Part shown: positions 1 to 8,486 of the stretch, piece by piece
Position numbering within the stretch: the stretch's first letter is position 1
Layout: each line of letters begins with the position of its first letter
Source: HR10 sp964615335
GTDB lineage: Bacteria > Acidobacteriota > Blastocatellia > HR10
DNA: 64,000 nt
Assembly (NCBI GenBank): GCA_964615335.1
Contig: CAZTMT010000001.1
Coordinates: 310,001-374,000, forward strand
Direction: 5' to 3'
The notes under the pieces: generated by a model
Told to the model about the DNA's origin: nothing
Databases searched by the model: none
The model's input: only the letters and a program-made list of their open reading frames with translations
Made by a program: the position numbers and the translations under genes

Positions 1-31
1 TGATCTGGTGCCATTTCGAATGTCCTGACAT
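1..31 (-). CDS. yebC: YebC/PmpR-family regulator, N-terminal fragment cut by the window edge
   Basis: Only the first ten codons are inside the window. They read MSGHSKWHQI on the minus strand, which is the hallmark N-terminus of YebC/PmpR proteins (family consensus MSGHSKW). YebC proteins are cytoplasmic and act as transcriptional regulators or as ribosome-associated factors that relieve stalling. An AGGGG Shine-Dalgarno-like stretch lies upstream of the ATG, and a good promoter sits at 71-99. The gene continues beyond position 1, so length and integrity cannot be judged. Confidence 0.8.
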   Translation of the reverse strand, partial: MSGHSKWHQI

Positions 32-70
32 CGGTTCATCCCCTGGCTGAATAAGTCGCTTGGGAAGGTA

Positions 71-99
71 ATCATATCATGGCGGGCGCGAAGGTGCAA
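71..99 (-). promoter_or_regulatory. sigma-70-type promoter for yebC
   Basis: On the minus strand TTGCAC (99-94) and TATGAT (76-71) are separated by 17 nt. Transcription would run left into yebC, whose ATG is at 31, giving a leader of about 33 nt that contains the ribosome binding site. It lies just beyond the end of the symporter operon. Confidence 0.6.
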
Positions 100-125
100 A
101 CGCTTCTTTCCGATGGCGCCCGGGA

Positions 126-257
126 TCACTTCGGCGAGAACTTACGATAAAGCCCATAAGCTATCAGGAACGAGAGAAGAAAGATCAGGGAGGGGACGAT
201 GACTCCCCAGAACACACTGTGCGAACGGGAGGTCCAGAGGAGAAATCCCTCAGGCAT
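126..257 (-). CDS. 43-residue single-span membrane microprotein, third gene of symporter operon
   Basis: A short ORF of 43 codons begins MPEGFLLWTSRSH and has one strongly hydrophobic segment (about residues 15-36), ending with a basic tail YRKFSPK. Its ATG lies inside the last codons of the preceding 46-aa ORF, overlapping it by 8 nt, so translation is probably coupled. The family is not recognised. Position directly behind an SSS symporter and another microprotein suggests a small accessory subunit of the transporter, analogous in layout to small partners known for some SSS and TRAP carriers. That role is inference. The hydrophobic span and the tight overlap make a chance ORF unlikely. Confidence 0.6.
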   Translation of the reverse strand: MPEGFLLWTSRSHSVFWGVIVPSLIFLLSFLIAYGLYRKFSPK

Positions 258-390
258 GTTCGTCCTCCCGATGCGTCGTGGCGCGTTCTCGTTGCCGTCG
301 GCGGTAGGAGATATAGGCGAAGAGCATTCCCAAAAAGGAGGCTACGTAGGCGATCGAGAGACCGATGAGAACCGAGAGCCCTTCGTTCAT
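250..390 (-). CDS. 46-residue single-span membrane microprotein, second gene of symporter operon
   Basis: This 46-codon ORF starts MNEGLSVLIGLSIAYVASFL and has one hydrophobic helix (about residues 5-28) followed by a highly charged tail rich in Arg, Glu and His (YRRRQRERATTHREDEHA). The start codon overlaps the stop of the symporter as ATGA (387-390), the classic layout for translational coupling. The topology expected from the positive-inside rule is N-out/C-in. No family is recognised. With the next microprotein it forms a three-gene unit with the transporter and may stabilise or regulate it (inference). Confidence 0.65.
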   Translation of the reverse strand: MNEGLSVLIGLSIAYVASFLGMLFAYISYRRRQRERATTHREDEHA

Positions 391-2267
391 CGGACCTCCT
401 CCCAGCGGATGATTTTGTCCAACTGCTCCAAATACTCCTTCTGTCTCCTCTCGTACTCGGTGGAGACAGCTCGGAGCTTCGGATCAATGATCCAGTGCAT
501 GACGGCGGTCAGGAGGACGCCTCCGATGAGGATCGCCCAACCGGCCCACAGTTGGAGAAGCGCAAGAGCCACACCCAGCATGAGCGCCATGTAAGCGAGC
601 GGAGAGATGAGGATCGCGAGCCAATCTTCGCGCGTCCATTCTTCGGCTTCCTCGGCCGACCACTGGCGCTTGAGGAAGGAGTGGCGCGTCACATTCCGGG
701 GGGCAATCAAGCCGAGGCGTTCGGCCTCAGCCCGCACAGGACCCCACCAACCGATGGGGCGAGACATGACGTAATAGCGGACAAGCTGCCTCATATCTTC
801 AGGAGGCGTCATGTACGTCACCGGCACATAGATCGCCGCACCGAGCCCCATCAGGATCCAGAATTGCAGATAGTCGGGCAGATTCGGGATCACCCCGAAG
901 GCCGGCAGGACCCAAACGACTAACCAACTCAAACCGAGATTCGCGATCCAGGCGATCAAGTATCCCCACGCGTTGAAGCGCCACCAGACGACCTGCAAGA
1001 TGTTGGGCAGCCACACTCCGGCAGCCATGATCCAGAGGGCGAAAATGAGCCATTTGGTGATCTCCTCCATCATCAGGCCGTAGAAGAAAGAGCCGATGAG
1101 CACCAGGAGTGTCGAGAGACGCCCCACCCATACCAGCTCGCGTTCGGACGCCTGCGGTTTGATGTAGTGGTGGTAAAGATCGCGCGTCGCGTACACGGCT
1201 CCGAGATTCAGGTGCGAGGCGACCGTCGAGAGGTGAATGGCGACGATCGCGGCCAGAAAGAATCCGAGCATCCCCGCCGGCAGCAGCTCCAGACCCAGCC
1301 GATACCATCCCAGCTCATACTGCGCGCGATCGGGGATGTTCGGATAAAGAACGTAAAAACCCAAGATCGCGACAGCCCAGAGGGCATTCCGCGTGAGCAC
1401 GAGCATCGTCCCCCACCAGATCGAATAGGAGGCATCGCGCACGGTTCGCGCCGATTGGATACGCTGGGCCTCGACGTACCAGTCAATTGCCGTTCCCATC
1501 CCGAATCCGCCCACGGTGGCAATCATGAGCATGGTCACAAACCACGCGATGGGGAAGTCGCCCGAGAAGAGTCCCGTGAAGGCGAAGGGATCGGCGCGCC
1601 ACGACTCCCCCATCGCTTGCAGCTTCGCGAGAATCCCTTGCGGCCCTCCCGCTTCGAAAATACCCCACAGCGAGACGATCAAAATGGCGATGAAGGCGAT
1701 AACCCCCTGCTGGAAGTCAGCCATGACGACGCCCCAATATCCGGCCGCGAGGACGTAAATGGCGCATACGGTCGAGAAGAGAACCAGGCCGACCCAATCC
1801 GGCCATCCGAAGATGAGATGACAGAGCTTCCCCATCGCGATCCCCACCCAGCCCAGGATGAACATGTTCATGAAAACCATCCATCCGGCGATCCATCCGC
1901 GCAGGAGTTCACTCCCGAGACCGCTGAAACGCAGGCTCTGCCACTCGGCCTGGCTGTAGGCGAGCGATCGGCGAAAGATGCGCGCGCTGACGAAGGCGCT
2001 GATCGCGCACCAGGCGGAGAAGAACGTGTACCAGAGTCCCCGCAGGCCGTGCTGGTAAATGACGCCCGTCACCCACATCGGCGTGTCCGTGGCCGTATGC
2101 GTCGCGTAGACCGATGTGGCCGGGAGCCACCAGGGAAGACCGCGCCCGGCCAGGAAGAAATCCGCTTCGGAACGTTTGCCCAACCGGTAGAAAAGAGCCC
2201 CACATCCCACCATCAAAATCAGGTACAGAGCGATCCACATCCAGTCCAGGAACGTCAGCCGAACCAT
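387..2267 (-). CDS. sodium:solute symporter (SSS) family transporter
   Basis: The 626-aa protein opens with FLDWMWIALYLILMVGCGALFY followed by SEADFFLAGRGLPWW, the standard start of SSS/SLC5-type Na+-coupled symporters. More than a dozen hydrophobic segments follow, plus a polar C-terminal extension with two further spans and a charged coiled tail. The LeuT-fold family moves sugars, amino acids or organic anions with Na+; the substrate cannot be told here. The ATG at 2267 has an AGGAGAG ribosome binding site, and the stop overlaps the first microprotein gene. A TTCACC-N17-TATAAT promoter lies about 115 bp upstream. Length is slightly above the usual 500-600 aa. Confidence 0.85.
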   Translation of the reverse strand: MVRLTFLDWMWIALYLILMVGCGALFYRLGKRSEADFFLAGRGLPWWLPATSVYATHTATDTPMWVTGVIYQHGLRGLWYTFFSAWCAISAFVSARIFRRSLAYSQAEWQSLRFSGLGSELLRGWIAGWMVFMNMFILGWVGIAMGKLCHLIFGWPDWVGLVLFSTVCAIYVLAAGYWGVVMADFQQGVIAFIAILIVSLWGIFEAGGPQGILAKLQAMGESWRADPFAFTGLFSGDFPIAWFVTMLMIATVGGFGMGTAIDWYVEAQRIQSARTVRDASYSIWWGTMLVLTRNALWAVAILGFYVLYPNIPDRAQYELGWYRLGLELLPAGMLGFFLAAIVAIHLSTVASHLNLGAVYATRDLYHHYIKPQASERELVWVGRLSTLLVLIGSFFYGLMMEEITKWLIFALWIMAAGVWLPNILQVVWWRFNAWGYLIAWIANLGLSWLVVWVLPAFGVIPNLPDYLQFWILMGLGAAIYVPVTYMTPPEDMRQLVRYYVMSRPIGWWGPVRAEAERLGLIAPRNVTRHSFLKRQWSAEEAEEWTREDWLAILISPLAYMALMLGVALALLQLWAGWAILIGGVLLTAVMHWIIDPKLRAVSTEYERRQKEYLEQLDKIIRWEEVR

Positions 2268-2380
2268 AGGCCTCTCCTTTCCGTTCCCGTGGACACTTCA
2301 ACGCTCTCTCTCCGCCAACGACGCCGCGCGCGCATTCTCCCATCTCCGAAAGAACCCCCTGAGACCAAACCGGAGCCGCA

Positions 2381-2409
2381 ATTATAACAGCATGTCCCAG
2401 CAGGGTGAA
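2381..2409 (-). promoter_or_regulatory. putative promoter of symporter operon
   Basis: Minus-strand TTCACC (2409-2404), a 17-nt spacer and a perfect TATAAT (2386-2381) precede the symporter gene. The -35 matches only four of six consensus bases, so this is moderate evidence. The predicted leader is about 105 nt. Confidence 0.4.
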
Positions 2410-2487
2410 GCTTCTCGAGCGATTGAGATCCAGACGCTAGTCGTGCCGAAGGAGAATCCGTAAAATTGAGGTGAGCGGAGAAGCGGA

Positions 2488-3009
2488 ATGCCTCGGGCGA
2501 GGACTCATGATGTGATCACACTGGCGCTCGTAGCGCCGACTTTTCTCATGGCGCACCATCTCACCGGGAGCCGCGACCTCGCGTGGGTGGTGACGCTGGC
2601 GACTTTCTTCTCCGGTTTTCTCTTCAATCCCGATCTGGATATTTCCAGCAAGCCGTATGCTCGATGGGGACCCCTCCGATTCCTCTGGTGGCCCTATCAG
2701 GTGATTTTTCGCCATCGCTCGCGACTCTCTCATGGTCTGGTGCTGGGGACACTCATTCGTCTTCTCTACTTCTCGGTCGTGCTTCTTCTGCTGAGCGCTG
2801 TTGCGCTCTTCCTTTGGCATGGGCTCACGCAGCAGCCCGGATCTCAGGAGAGCTGGCGCCAGATGTTCGCGCGGACTAAGAGCGTCCTCCTCTCGATAGA
2901 CGTGCGATACTGGTTGGCGGCTCTCTTCGGCTTGTGGTGGGGAGCCGCGGCGCATACGCTCGCCGATTGGATCGAGAGCCTCTGGACGGCGACCAAGCGC
3001 ATCCTCTGA
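2488..3009 (+). CDS. DUF2227-type putative metal-binding membrane protein
   Basis: The 173-aa product has the pattern of the DUF2227/YdjM-like metal-dependent membrane hydrolase group: an early His-Asp in RTHDVIT, an acidic FNPDLDI motif after the first hydrophobic stretch, and HRSRLSHG near residue 75. Three further membrane segments follow, with a last motif AAAHTLADW. These His/Asp residues are the presumed metal ligands. The reaction and substrate are unknown. The ATG at 2488 follows a purine-rich AGCGGAGAAG stretch. The gene stands alone, divergent from the symporter and convergent with the secreted repeat protein. Confidence 0.7.
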   Translation: MPRARTHDVITLALVAPTFLMAHHLTGSRDLAWVVTLATFFSGFLFNPDLDISSKPYARWGPLRFLWWPYQVIFRHRSRLSHGLVLGTLIRLLYFSVVLLLLSAVALFLWHGLTQQPGSQESWRQMFARTKSVLLSIDVRYWLAALFGLWWGAAAHTLADWIESLWTATKRIL

Positions 3010-3010
3010 A

Positions 3011-3036
3011 GGGGGACTCTGCGAATGGAGTCCCCC
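3011..3036. terminator. strong hairpin between convergent genes
   Basis: GGGGGACTC (3011-3019) pairs perfectly with GAGTCCCCC (3028-3036) across an 8-nt loop, immediately after the stop of the DUF2227 gene and before the end of the converging gene at 3076. There is no U-tract, so it may act as an mRNA 3'-end barrier or as a bidirectional terminator without a classical tail. Confidence 0.5.
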
Positions 3037-3075
3037 CTCTGCTCTCTGGATCGCGCGAGGTATCCCGCATAGCCC

Positions 3076-5730
3076 TCATGGCACCGCGAGCGCGTAGATC
3101 GCCAATCGAGAGTCAGCACGTTGCAGAGCCCCCAGGAAGATGACCCGCCCCCCGATCGCCAGAAGGGGAGGGAGAGGTGTCAGCTCTTCCCCTTGCGGCC
3201 CTATCTGCCCGGAAAAGATGAGGCGCTGCACGCTGCCTTGCCTCCAGAGGTAAAGAGCCGGTTCATCCGCCTCCAGGCCCAGAAAAGCGATTTCCCCGGC
3301 GGGAGCCATGGTGTGGACGGGAGAGAAGGGATATAGTTTCAGGGGCGGCCCTTCGGGTGTCGGATCCCCATCGGCGACGACCTTCGTGAGCGATCCTCCC
3401 GAGTAGGAGAAAAGGCCACGCACGGTCTCTCCGCTGGGCAGACTCACGGCTCCGATGAAGCTGATGATCCCCTGAGCGTTGATCTGGAGGGACGAGAAAA
3501 CCTGGGGCGCGAAAGCTCCGATCTGTAACTCCGATCCTCGGAGGAACTTGCCTCCTGCAGGAGTTGTCCCATCGCTTTCGGCGATCTTGGTGAGGGTGTA
3601 GCCGGATCCCGTTTGCCGAGGCGTCGCGACGAAAACCGCCTCATCGCGCGGCGCGCGCACCGTGAAGGCGATCCGGCCATCGTCTCCCAGAGCGACGTCC
3701 ATGAAGAAGACCGGGCGCGTGTTCCGAATGCTCGGAAGCGTGCTCAGATCGGTGACGGAATCAATGGCATACCCTCCGGAAGTCGGTCGCGCCAGCAGGA
3801 GAAGATGATTGAGATTCGCCCCCGTATCGTCCGTCAGGTTCGCGATGAAGGCGATGCGCCCGTTTTGATTCAGGCTGATGTCGAAGATGTCGGTCACCCG
3901 CTTGTTGAAGAGAGGATCTCCGGAGGCGAGCACCTTCTGGAATGTTCCCCCTTGACGGACAAAGAGGGCTGATCCGTCTTCGATCTCGACCTGCAGCGCG
4001 ATCGTCCCCGCGTCGTTGATAGCTGCGTCCGTGACCGAGCGTACTTTCAGTCCGCCGATCACTTGACCCTGATAGGCGACCAGCTCGATCGTTCCCCCCG
4101 AGGCCGAAACGATCGCTCCGCCCTCGGATGCGCCCGAGGTCGAGCCCGCCGTTCCCCGAACCAGAAAGAGATGGCGTCCCCCGTTCACATTCCCGATGAA
4201 GAGAAGATCACCGCGAGTATTGGCGGCGAAGTTCGAGAAGCCCAGAAAGGGACTATCCGAGGGGGCCTGTTGCGCAGGGCCAACGAGTGTCTCGGGAGCA
4301 GGCGATCCCGTATAGAGTCGAAGCGAGATGTTCAAGCCGAAAGCCGGTTTATCGAAAGGTCCCGTGGGCGTACTGAAGTTCGGATTCAAGACGACCGCGA
4401 CATGGTCATACACGGCATGGCCCAAGCGATTGATTGCATAAGGGGGGAGATTCTCCGTCGTCTCCGTAGCCTCGGGGAATTCGATGGCCTGCCTCTGATT
4501 CCCCGAGAAGCGAAGAATTCCCCCTCCGAGGATCGCCCGCGAAGAGGCGCCACAGTAGATCGCTCCTTGCTCCCCCCAGGTCGGCGCGGTGAGAAATTGT
4601 ACGGTGAAGTTTCCCACGCTCTGTTCCGTTCGGATGAGTTCTTGAAGGCCGCTTCCCCCTGTATACCGATAGAGAGCCAACCGGGGATTCTGATTCGGCC
4701 TCTGAAGAGATCCGATGAAGACGAAGTCTCCGTTGGATGCGAGCGAATTCGGGGAGACGAGGAAGGGCACGGCGGGAAAGATCGTATCAATGGGAGGCAC
4801 GACATCGGCGAATGTCCAGCCTGGAGAACCAGGCGCGGCGTCGCCGATCTTCACCACACGGGTGGGCAGCGAGCCTGCCTTCACGTAGAGAGATTTGTCC
4901 CCCTGATCCAGGAACACAAGAGCTTCGCCCTGGGGCGCTACGGCTTGAAGGAGGGGGATGGCGATCGCTCCCCCGGCAGCGTTGGGGTCACCCGCTCGCA
5001 CGAGCAACTCCGGCGTCTGCCCCACCAGGCGGAAGATCGCGTTCTCAAGGGCTCCGGATCCCCTTCGGATTTGCGCTGTGAAATAGGCCCGGCCATCAGG
5101 GGTCAGCCGGGGGGTTGAGAAGCGGACGAAGGTCCCCAAAGATGTGGTCTCTCCCGTGCGCAGAAGAGTTCGAATCGTCCCTCCCTCAGCCAGGAAAAGG
5201 CCAGCGCTTGAGAAGCCCTCGTCGGGAGGGGCGCCGGATGTCTCCGCCGTGAAGAGAATCTGTCGCATGTCGTTGAGCGAGAATTCCAGAATCCGTGTGA
5301 AGACCTCGCCTTCCGGCGTGCGATCTCCGATCTGAACGATTCGTCGCAGAGAGGACGTCGCCGCCTCCCGCAGAAAGATCGCCCCGCGGAGCGCGCCCGT
5401 CTCTTCGGCGATGGCGAAGGCAACGTCTCGCGTTGCATTGATCTGGTGATCGCGCAGGACCGGACCGAGCCATTTCCCCCGATACGTTTGCCTCACACCG
5501 AAGAGGCCTTGGCGAATGTCTACGCCGTTATTGTTCATCACGCTCAGGCGGTATTCGTAGGCTGCCGCCGGGGGGAGTTCACCGGTCCCTACGATCCGCT
5601 GGAGAGGATTTTGGGCGAGAGACCATACGGGGAGAGAGAGCAGCAAGCTCCCGCTCAGGATACTGGCGGCGACGAGCTGCCCTCTGCGCTTGTGGCCGAG
5701 GGAATTTCTTATCGTTTTGACGATACGCAT
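3076..5730 (-). CDS. large secreted repeat protein of unknown function
   Basis: The 884-aa protein has a signal peptide: a basic start, then a hydrophobic core about residues 20-38 ending VWSLAQ. The rest is a repeated beta-rich pattern of roughly 45-60 residues. Repeats include elements such as VGTGELPP, IGDRTPEGEVF, RAGDPNAAGG, IGDAAPGSP, ASGDPLFNKR and ADGDPTPEGPP, each followed by a strand pair with N..G.I.F. Such G-D-x-x-P repeats are typical of secreted proteins of propeller-like or tandem-strand architecture. No catalytic motif is visible and no function is proposed. It has its own promoter (5798-5826) and an ATG at 5730 with AGGAGGAAAG upstream. Confidence 0.75.
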   Translation of the reverse strand: MRIVKTIRNSLGHKRRGQLVAASILSGSLLLSLPVWSLAQNPLQRIVGTGELPPAAAYEYRLSVMNNNGVDIRQGLFGVRQTYRGKWLGPVLRDHQINATRDVAFAIAEETGALRGAIFLREAATSSLRRIVQIGDRTPEGEVFTRILEFSLNDMRQILFTAETSGAPPDEGFSSAGLFLAEGGTIRTLLRTGETTSLGTFVRFSTPRLTPDGRAYFTAQIRRGSGALENAIFRLVGQTPELLVRAGDPNAAGGAIAIPLLQAVAPQGEALVFLDQGDKSLYVKAGSLPTRVVKIGDAAPGSPGWTFADVVPPIDTIFPAVPFLVSPNSLASNGDFVFIGSLQRPNQNPRLALYRYTGGSGLQELIRTEQSVGNFTVQFLTAPTWGEQGAIYCGASSRAILGGGILRFSGNQRQAIEFPEATETTENLPPYAINRLGHAVYDHVAVVLNPNFSTPTGPFDKPAFGLNISLRLYTGSPAPETLVGPAQQAPSDSPFLGFSNFAANTRGDLLFIGNVNGGRHLFLVRGTAGSTSGASEGGAIVSASGGTIELVAYQGQVIGGLKVRSVTDAAINDAGTIALQVEIEDGSALFVRQGGTFQKVLASGDPLFNKRVTDIFDISLNQNGRIAFIANLTDDTGANLNHLLLLARPTSGGYAIDSVTDLSTLPSIRNTRPVFFMDVALGDDGRIAFTVRAPRDEAVFVATPRQTGSGYTLTKIAESDGTTPAGGKFLRGSELQIGAFAPQVFSSLQINAQGIISFIGAVSLPSGETVRGLFSYSGGSLTKVVADGDPTPEGPPLKLYPFSPVHTMAPAGEIAFLGLEADEPALYLWRQGSVQRLIFSGQIGPQGEELTPLPPLLAIGGRVIFLGALQRADSRLAIYALAVP

Positions 5731-5797
5731 AGCACGCTTTCCTCCTCATGCCCTCATTTCGCCGGGAAAGGTCTTCCTCCATCCGGCGTCGGCCAGC

Positions 5798-5826
5798 AAT
5801 ATAGTGAGAGGGACACGCGCTGTCAA
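5798..5826 (-). promoter_or_regulatory. sigma-70-type promoter for the secreted repeat protein
   Basis: Minus-strand TTGACA (5826-5821) and TATATT (5803-5798) lie 17 nt apart. The -35 overlaps the last codons of coxG, so the secreted protein can be transcribed independently of the upstream operon. Confidence 0.75.
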
Positions 5827-6425
5827 GACGATTCTCGCTGTTCCCCAGCGGGCGCCCTGTGTGAAGGCCCCTTCTCTCGCTTTCCCGAGAAGAGGCGGCG
5901 GAGCAGACCCCAGAGGTATCGCAGGAAGGTTCGGAGGATCCCGTGTCGTGGGGGGACGAGCGGCGAGCGGGTTGCCTCCGCCGTTGCAAGCGCGCGCGCT
6001 TCCGCCTCAAGGGCTGTGAAGAATTGTCCGGCGAGCACGCGCGCTGTCCCCTGAAGCATGCGCTGTCCGATCCCCGCGATAGGTCCTCCCACCTGCACGT
6101 CTCCGGAATAACGGATGCGCGTCTCCGCATCCTGCTCTTCCAAAGCGATCGAGCCAACCCCTCGGGCGAAGCCTTGTGGTCCTTTTCCCTCAAAGACGAT
6201 CGTGTAGTGATCCGGCGGCGTGAGGTCTTTCAGCTGAAATGTCCCCGTGTACTTCCCCCGAATGGAAGCGATGCCGATGTTGAGGATAGCCCGATAGACG
6301 TTCTCCCCTTGTGGGGTCAACTCCTCGCATCCGGGGAGGCATCGCGCGATCACCTGCGGATCATTCAAAAGCCGCCACACGATCTCCCGTCGCGCGTTGA
6401 GCGTGTGTGTCCCCTCGATCTTCAT
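5823..6425 (-). CDS. coxG: CoxG-type SRPBCC protein
   Basis: The 200-aa product starts MKIEGTHTLNARREIVWRLL and shows the CoxG/SRPBCC pattern: DPQVIARCLPGCEEL, then AILNIGIASIRGKYTG, then the GPIAGIGQRML helix. Family members bind a lipid-like or quinone-like ligand and are implicated in membrane recruitment of CO dehydrogenase or in enzyme maturation. The last 60 residues form a basic tail after a helix. Here it is last in a leftward gene row behind mqnD (27-nt gap), about 26 kb from coxSLM at 32.2 kb. A functional link to that enzyme is plausible but inferred. Confidence 0.85.
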   Translation of the reverse strand: MKIEGTHTLNARREIVWRLLNDPQVIARCLPGCEELTPQGENVYRAILNIGIASIRGKYTGTFQLKDLTPPDHYTIVFEGKGPQGFARGVGSIALEEQDAETRIRYSGDVQVGGPIAGIGQRMLQGTARVLAGQFFTALEAEARALATAEATRSPLVPPRHGILRTFLRYLWGLLRRLFSGKREKGPSHRAPAGEQRESS

Positions 6426-6452
6426 CCTCCCTCCTCTCGCTCCGAAGGAGTG

Positions 6453-7292
6453 TCATTCGGCGAACTCCACCAAAACGGGACCGGGCACAAGCCCTCGCTC
6501 GTACCCCATCTGGAGGAGTCGGCGGATGGCTTCCTTTCCGCGCTCTCCGCATTCGAGCGTCAGCTCGTTGACGTACATGCGAATGAAGCGATCGGCCGAA
6601 GCGGCGTCCAGACCGCGTCCGAAGCGCACGGCGTACTGGAGCGCTTCATCCCGACGCTCGAGTCCGTAGCGGATGCTCTCTTTGAGCGCTCGGGAGAGGG
6701 CGCGCAGCTCATCCCGTCCCAGATCGCGTCGCACGGCATTGCCCCCAAGAGGGAGGGGAAGCCCTGTCTGCTCGAACCACCAGCGGCCCAGATCAAGAAC
6801 CTGGCGAAGACCCCAGGAGGCGTAGGTCAGTTGCCCCTCGTGAATGAGAAGCCCCGCCTCGGCCTTCCCTTCGGCGACGTACTCCGGGATGCGATCGAAC
6901 GGGACGATCACAGGCTGAATCTGTGGGACGAGCAGACGGAGCACGAGGAAAGCTGTCGTCAGCGTTCCCGGAACGGCGATCCGGATGCCGGGGAGATCCT
7001 CGAGGCTCAGGTCTCGCGTGGCGACCAGAAGAGGCCCGTAGCCCTCCCCCATGCTCGCGCCGCTTGTCAGCAGGAGATACCGATCCGCCACATACGCGTA
7101 GGCGTGAAACGAGAGCGCCGTCAGCTCATACTCTCCGGCCAGTGCGCTTCGGTTGAGCGATTCGATGTCCTTGAGGACATGCTCGAAACGAAAACCTTCG
7201 ACCGCGATCTTTCCCTGCGAGAGGGCATAGAACATGAACGCATCGTCGGGATCCGGACTGTGCGCAAGGCGAATGAGTCGTTCTCCGCTCAT
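6453..7292 (-). CDS. mqnD: 1,4-dihydroxy-6-naphthoate synthase of the futalosine menaquinone pathway
   Basis: The protein begins with the diagnostic motif LAHSPDPDDAFMFYAL and continues with a periplasmic-binding-protein-like fold (IRIAVPGTLTTAFL, EAGLLIHEGQLTY, LPLPLGGNAV), as in MqnD. MqnD cleaves cyclic dehypoxanthine futalosine to 1,4-dihydroxy-6-naphthoate for menaquinone. I use the ATG at 7292 (279 aa), preceded by AGAAGGGG. A TTG 63 nt upstream would add 21 residues lacking family similarity. The gene lies between the FtsX-type permease and coxG with short gaps. Confidence 0.9.
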   Translation of the reverse strand: MSGERLIRLAHSPDPDDAFMFYALSQGKIAVEGFRFEHVLKDIESLNRSALAGEYELTALSFHAYAYVADRYLLLTSGASMGEGYGPLLVATRDLSLEDLPGIRIAVPGTLTTAFLVLRLLVPQIQPVIVPFDRIPEYVAEGKAEAGLLIHEGQLTYASWGLRQVLDLGRWWFEQTGLPLPLGGNAVRRDLGRDELRALSRALKESIRYGLERRDEALQYAVRFGRGLDAASADRFIRMYVNELTLECGERGKEAIRRLLQMGYERGLVPGPVLVEFAE

Positions 7293-7370
7293 ACGGATGC
7301 CCCTTCTGGCGAATTTGAACCCATCAAGTCTATCGAACCAGGGATCGGACGACAAGTTCGCCTCGCGCGC

Positions 7371-8486
7371 TCATTCGTGCATCAAGGTTCGGATCGGATC
7401 TTGGAGAGCGGCGCGCACGGCCGGATAAAGCGCGCCCAGGGCGCTGCTGCCCAATCCGGAGAGGATCGTGGCGAGCACCCAGCGCGCGTCAATATCCACG
7501 CGAAGGGAAGTGAATCCATCCACGGCAAGCTTAAGCACCGAGGAGAGTCCCAAGGCCATGAGAATGCCCAGGCCGCTGATGACGAGCGCTTGCTTTTCGA
7601 TCAGCGCGGCGATGAAAGCCTTCGAAGCGCCGAGGCTCTTCAGGATGCCGATCCAGCGCGTTTGTTCCCACACGGTCGTATACATCGTGAGCGCGATGAC
7701 CAGGGCGCTCATGAGGGCGGCCACGGCGAGGATGGCTTTGAGAAATCCGGTGATCAACGGATTCCCATCGGCATACAATCGCGGCAGATCGCGCGTGAGC
7801 AGGACCTGCCGCTCGGGGAACTGTCGCGCGATCTCTCGGGCGAGCGCCTCCTGCTCCTCCGGGCGCGCGCACTTGATGAGCACGGCCGAGCCGCGAGCCG
7901 GAGCGTTCAAGGCCTGTTGCATCGTCTCCAGAGGGATTTTGATGCGCGGACCAATGGGAGGAGCATAGATGCCGACGATCCGGAAGGGACGTCCGAAGAT
8001 CTCGATGACGTCGCCCACCTTCGCCCGCCGCGAGCGCGCGCGCACGACATCAATGAGGGCTTCATCCCCCCCTTTGAGGCCACGCCCTTCGAGGAGGCGC
8101 AGACCGGTCAGCGAGGCATACTCCGCGTAGCGAATTCCCTCGATGAGCCGCAATTCCAAACCTCTTCCCGTCGGCTGAAGATATTGACCGACGACCGTGA
8201 CTCCGCGAACACCCGGGAGTCGAGCGATCCGGATCGCAAGCTCTTCGGGAAGGGTGAGCGCCGCCGCGCTCGGCGTGAGGCCGGCCGCCCCGCGTTCGCG
8301 CAAGAGGATCTCCACCCCGACGCTCGCCTCGCGCCGTCCGCGCTCTTTCAACAGCCCGCGCACCAGCCCGCTCGTCATGAGTACCAGCGTCATGGCCGCG
8401 GTGATGCCCAGGACGCTGGCCGCCGTCCGCTTCGGATGATGCAGCAGCAGGCTGAGGACCAGGCTATCGCGCCAACGACTTCTCAT
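7371..8486 (-). CDS. FtsX/MacB-type ABC transporter permease, orphan
   Basis: The 371-aa protein has a first transmembrane helix at residues 18-45 (RTAASVLGITAAMTLVLMTS), a large periplasmic MacB-like domain to about 235, then three C-terminal helices including the signature IGILKSLGASKAFI and a last segment with LGALYPAVRAALQDP. This is the FtsX/LolC/MacB permease layout used in lipoprotein release, mechanotransmission or efflux. No ATPase gene is nearby, so it must use a partner encoded elsewhere. The ATG at 8486 overlaps the end of the upstream phosphatase gene by 23 nt, indicating co-translation. Confidence 0.8.
   Translation of the reverse strand: MRSRWRDSLVLSLLLHHPKRTAASVLGITAAMTLVLMTSGLVRGLLKERGRREASVGVEILLRERGAAGLTPSAAALTLPEELAIRIARLPGVRGVTVVGQYLQPTGRGLELRLIEGIRYAEYASLTGLRLLEGRGLKGGDEALIDVVRARSRRAKVGDVIEIFGRPFRIVGIYAPPIGPRIKIPLETMQQALNAPARGSAVLIKCARPEEQEALAREIARQFPERQVLLTRDLPRLYADGNPLITGFLKAILAVAALMSALVIALTMYTTVWEQTRWIGILKSLGASKAFIAALIEKQALVISGLGILMALGLSSVLKLAVDGFTSLRVDIDARWVLATILSGLGSSALGALYPAVRAALQDPIRTLMHE

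Noticed and set aside
7292..7355. Upstream TTG start for mqnD
   Set aside because: The extra 21 residues do not match MqnD, whereas the ATG at 7292 has a good ribosome binding site and places the SPDPDDAF motif at its normal distance.
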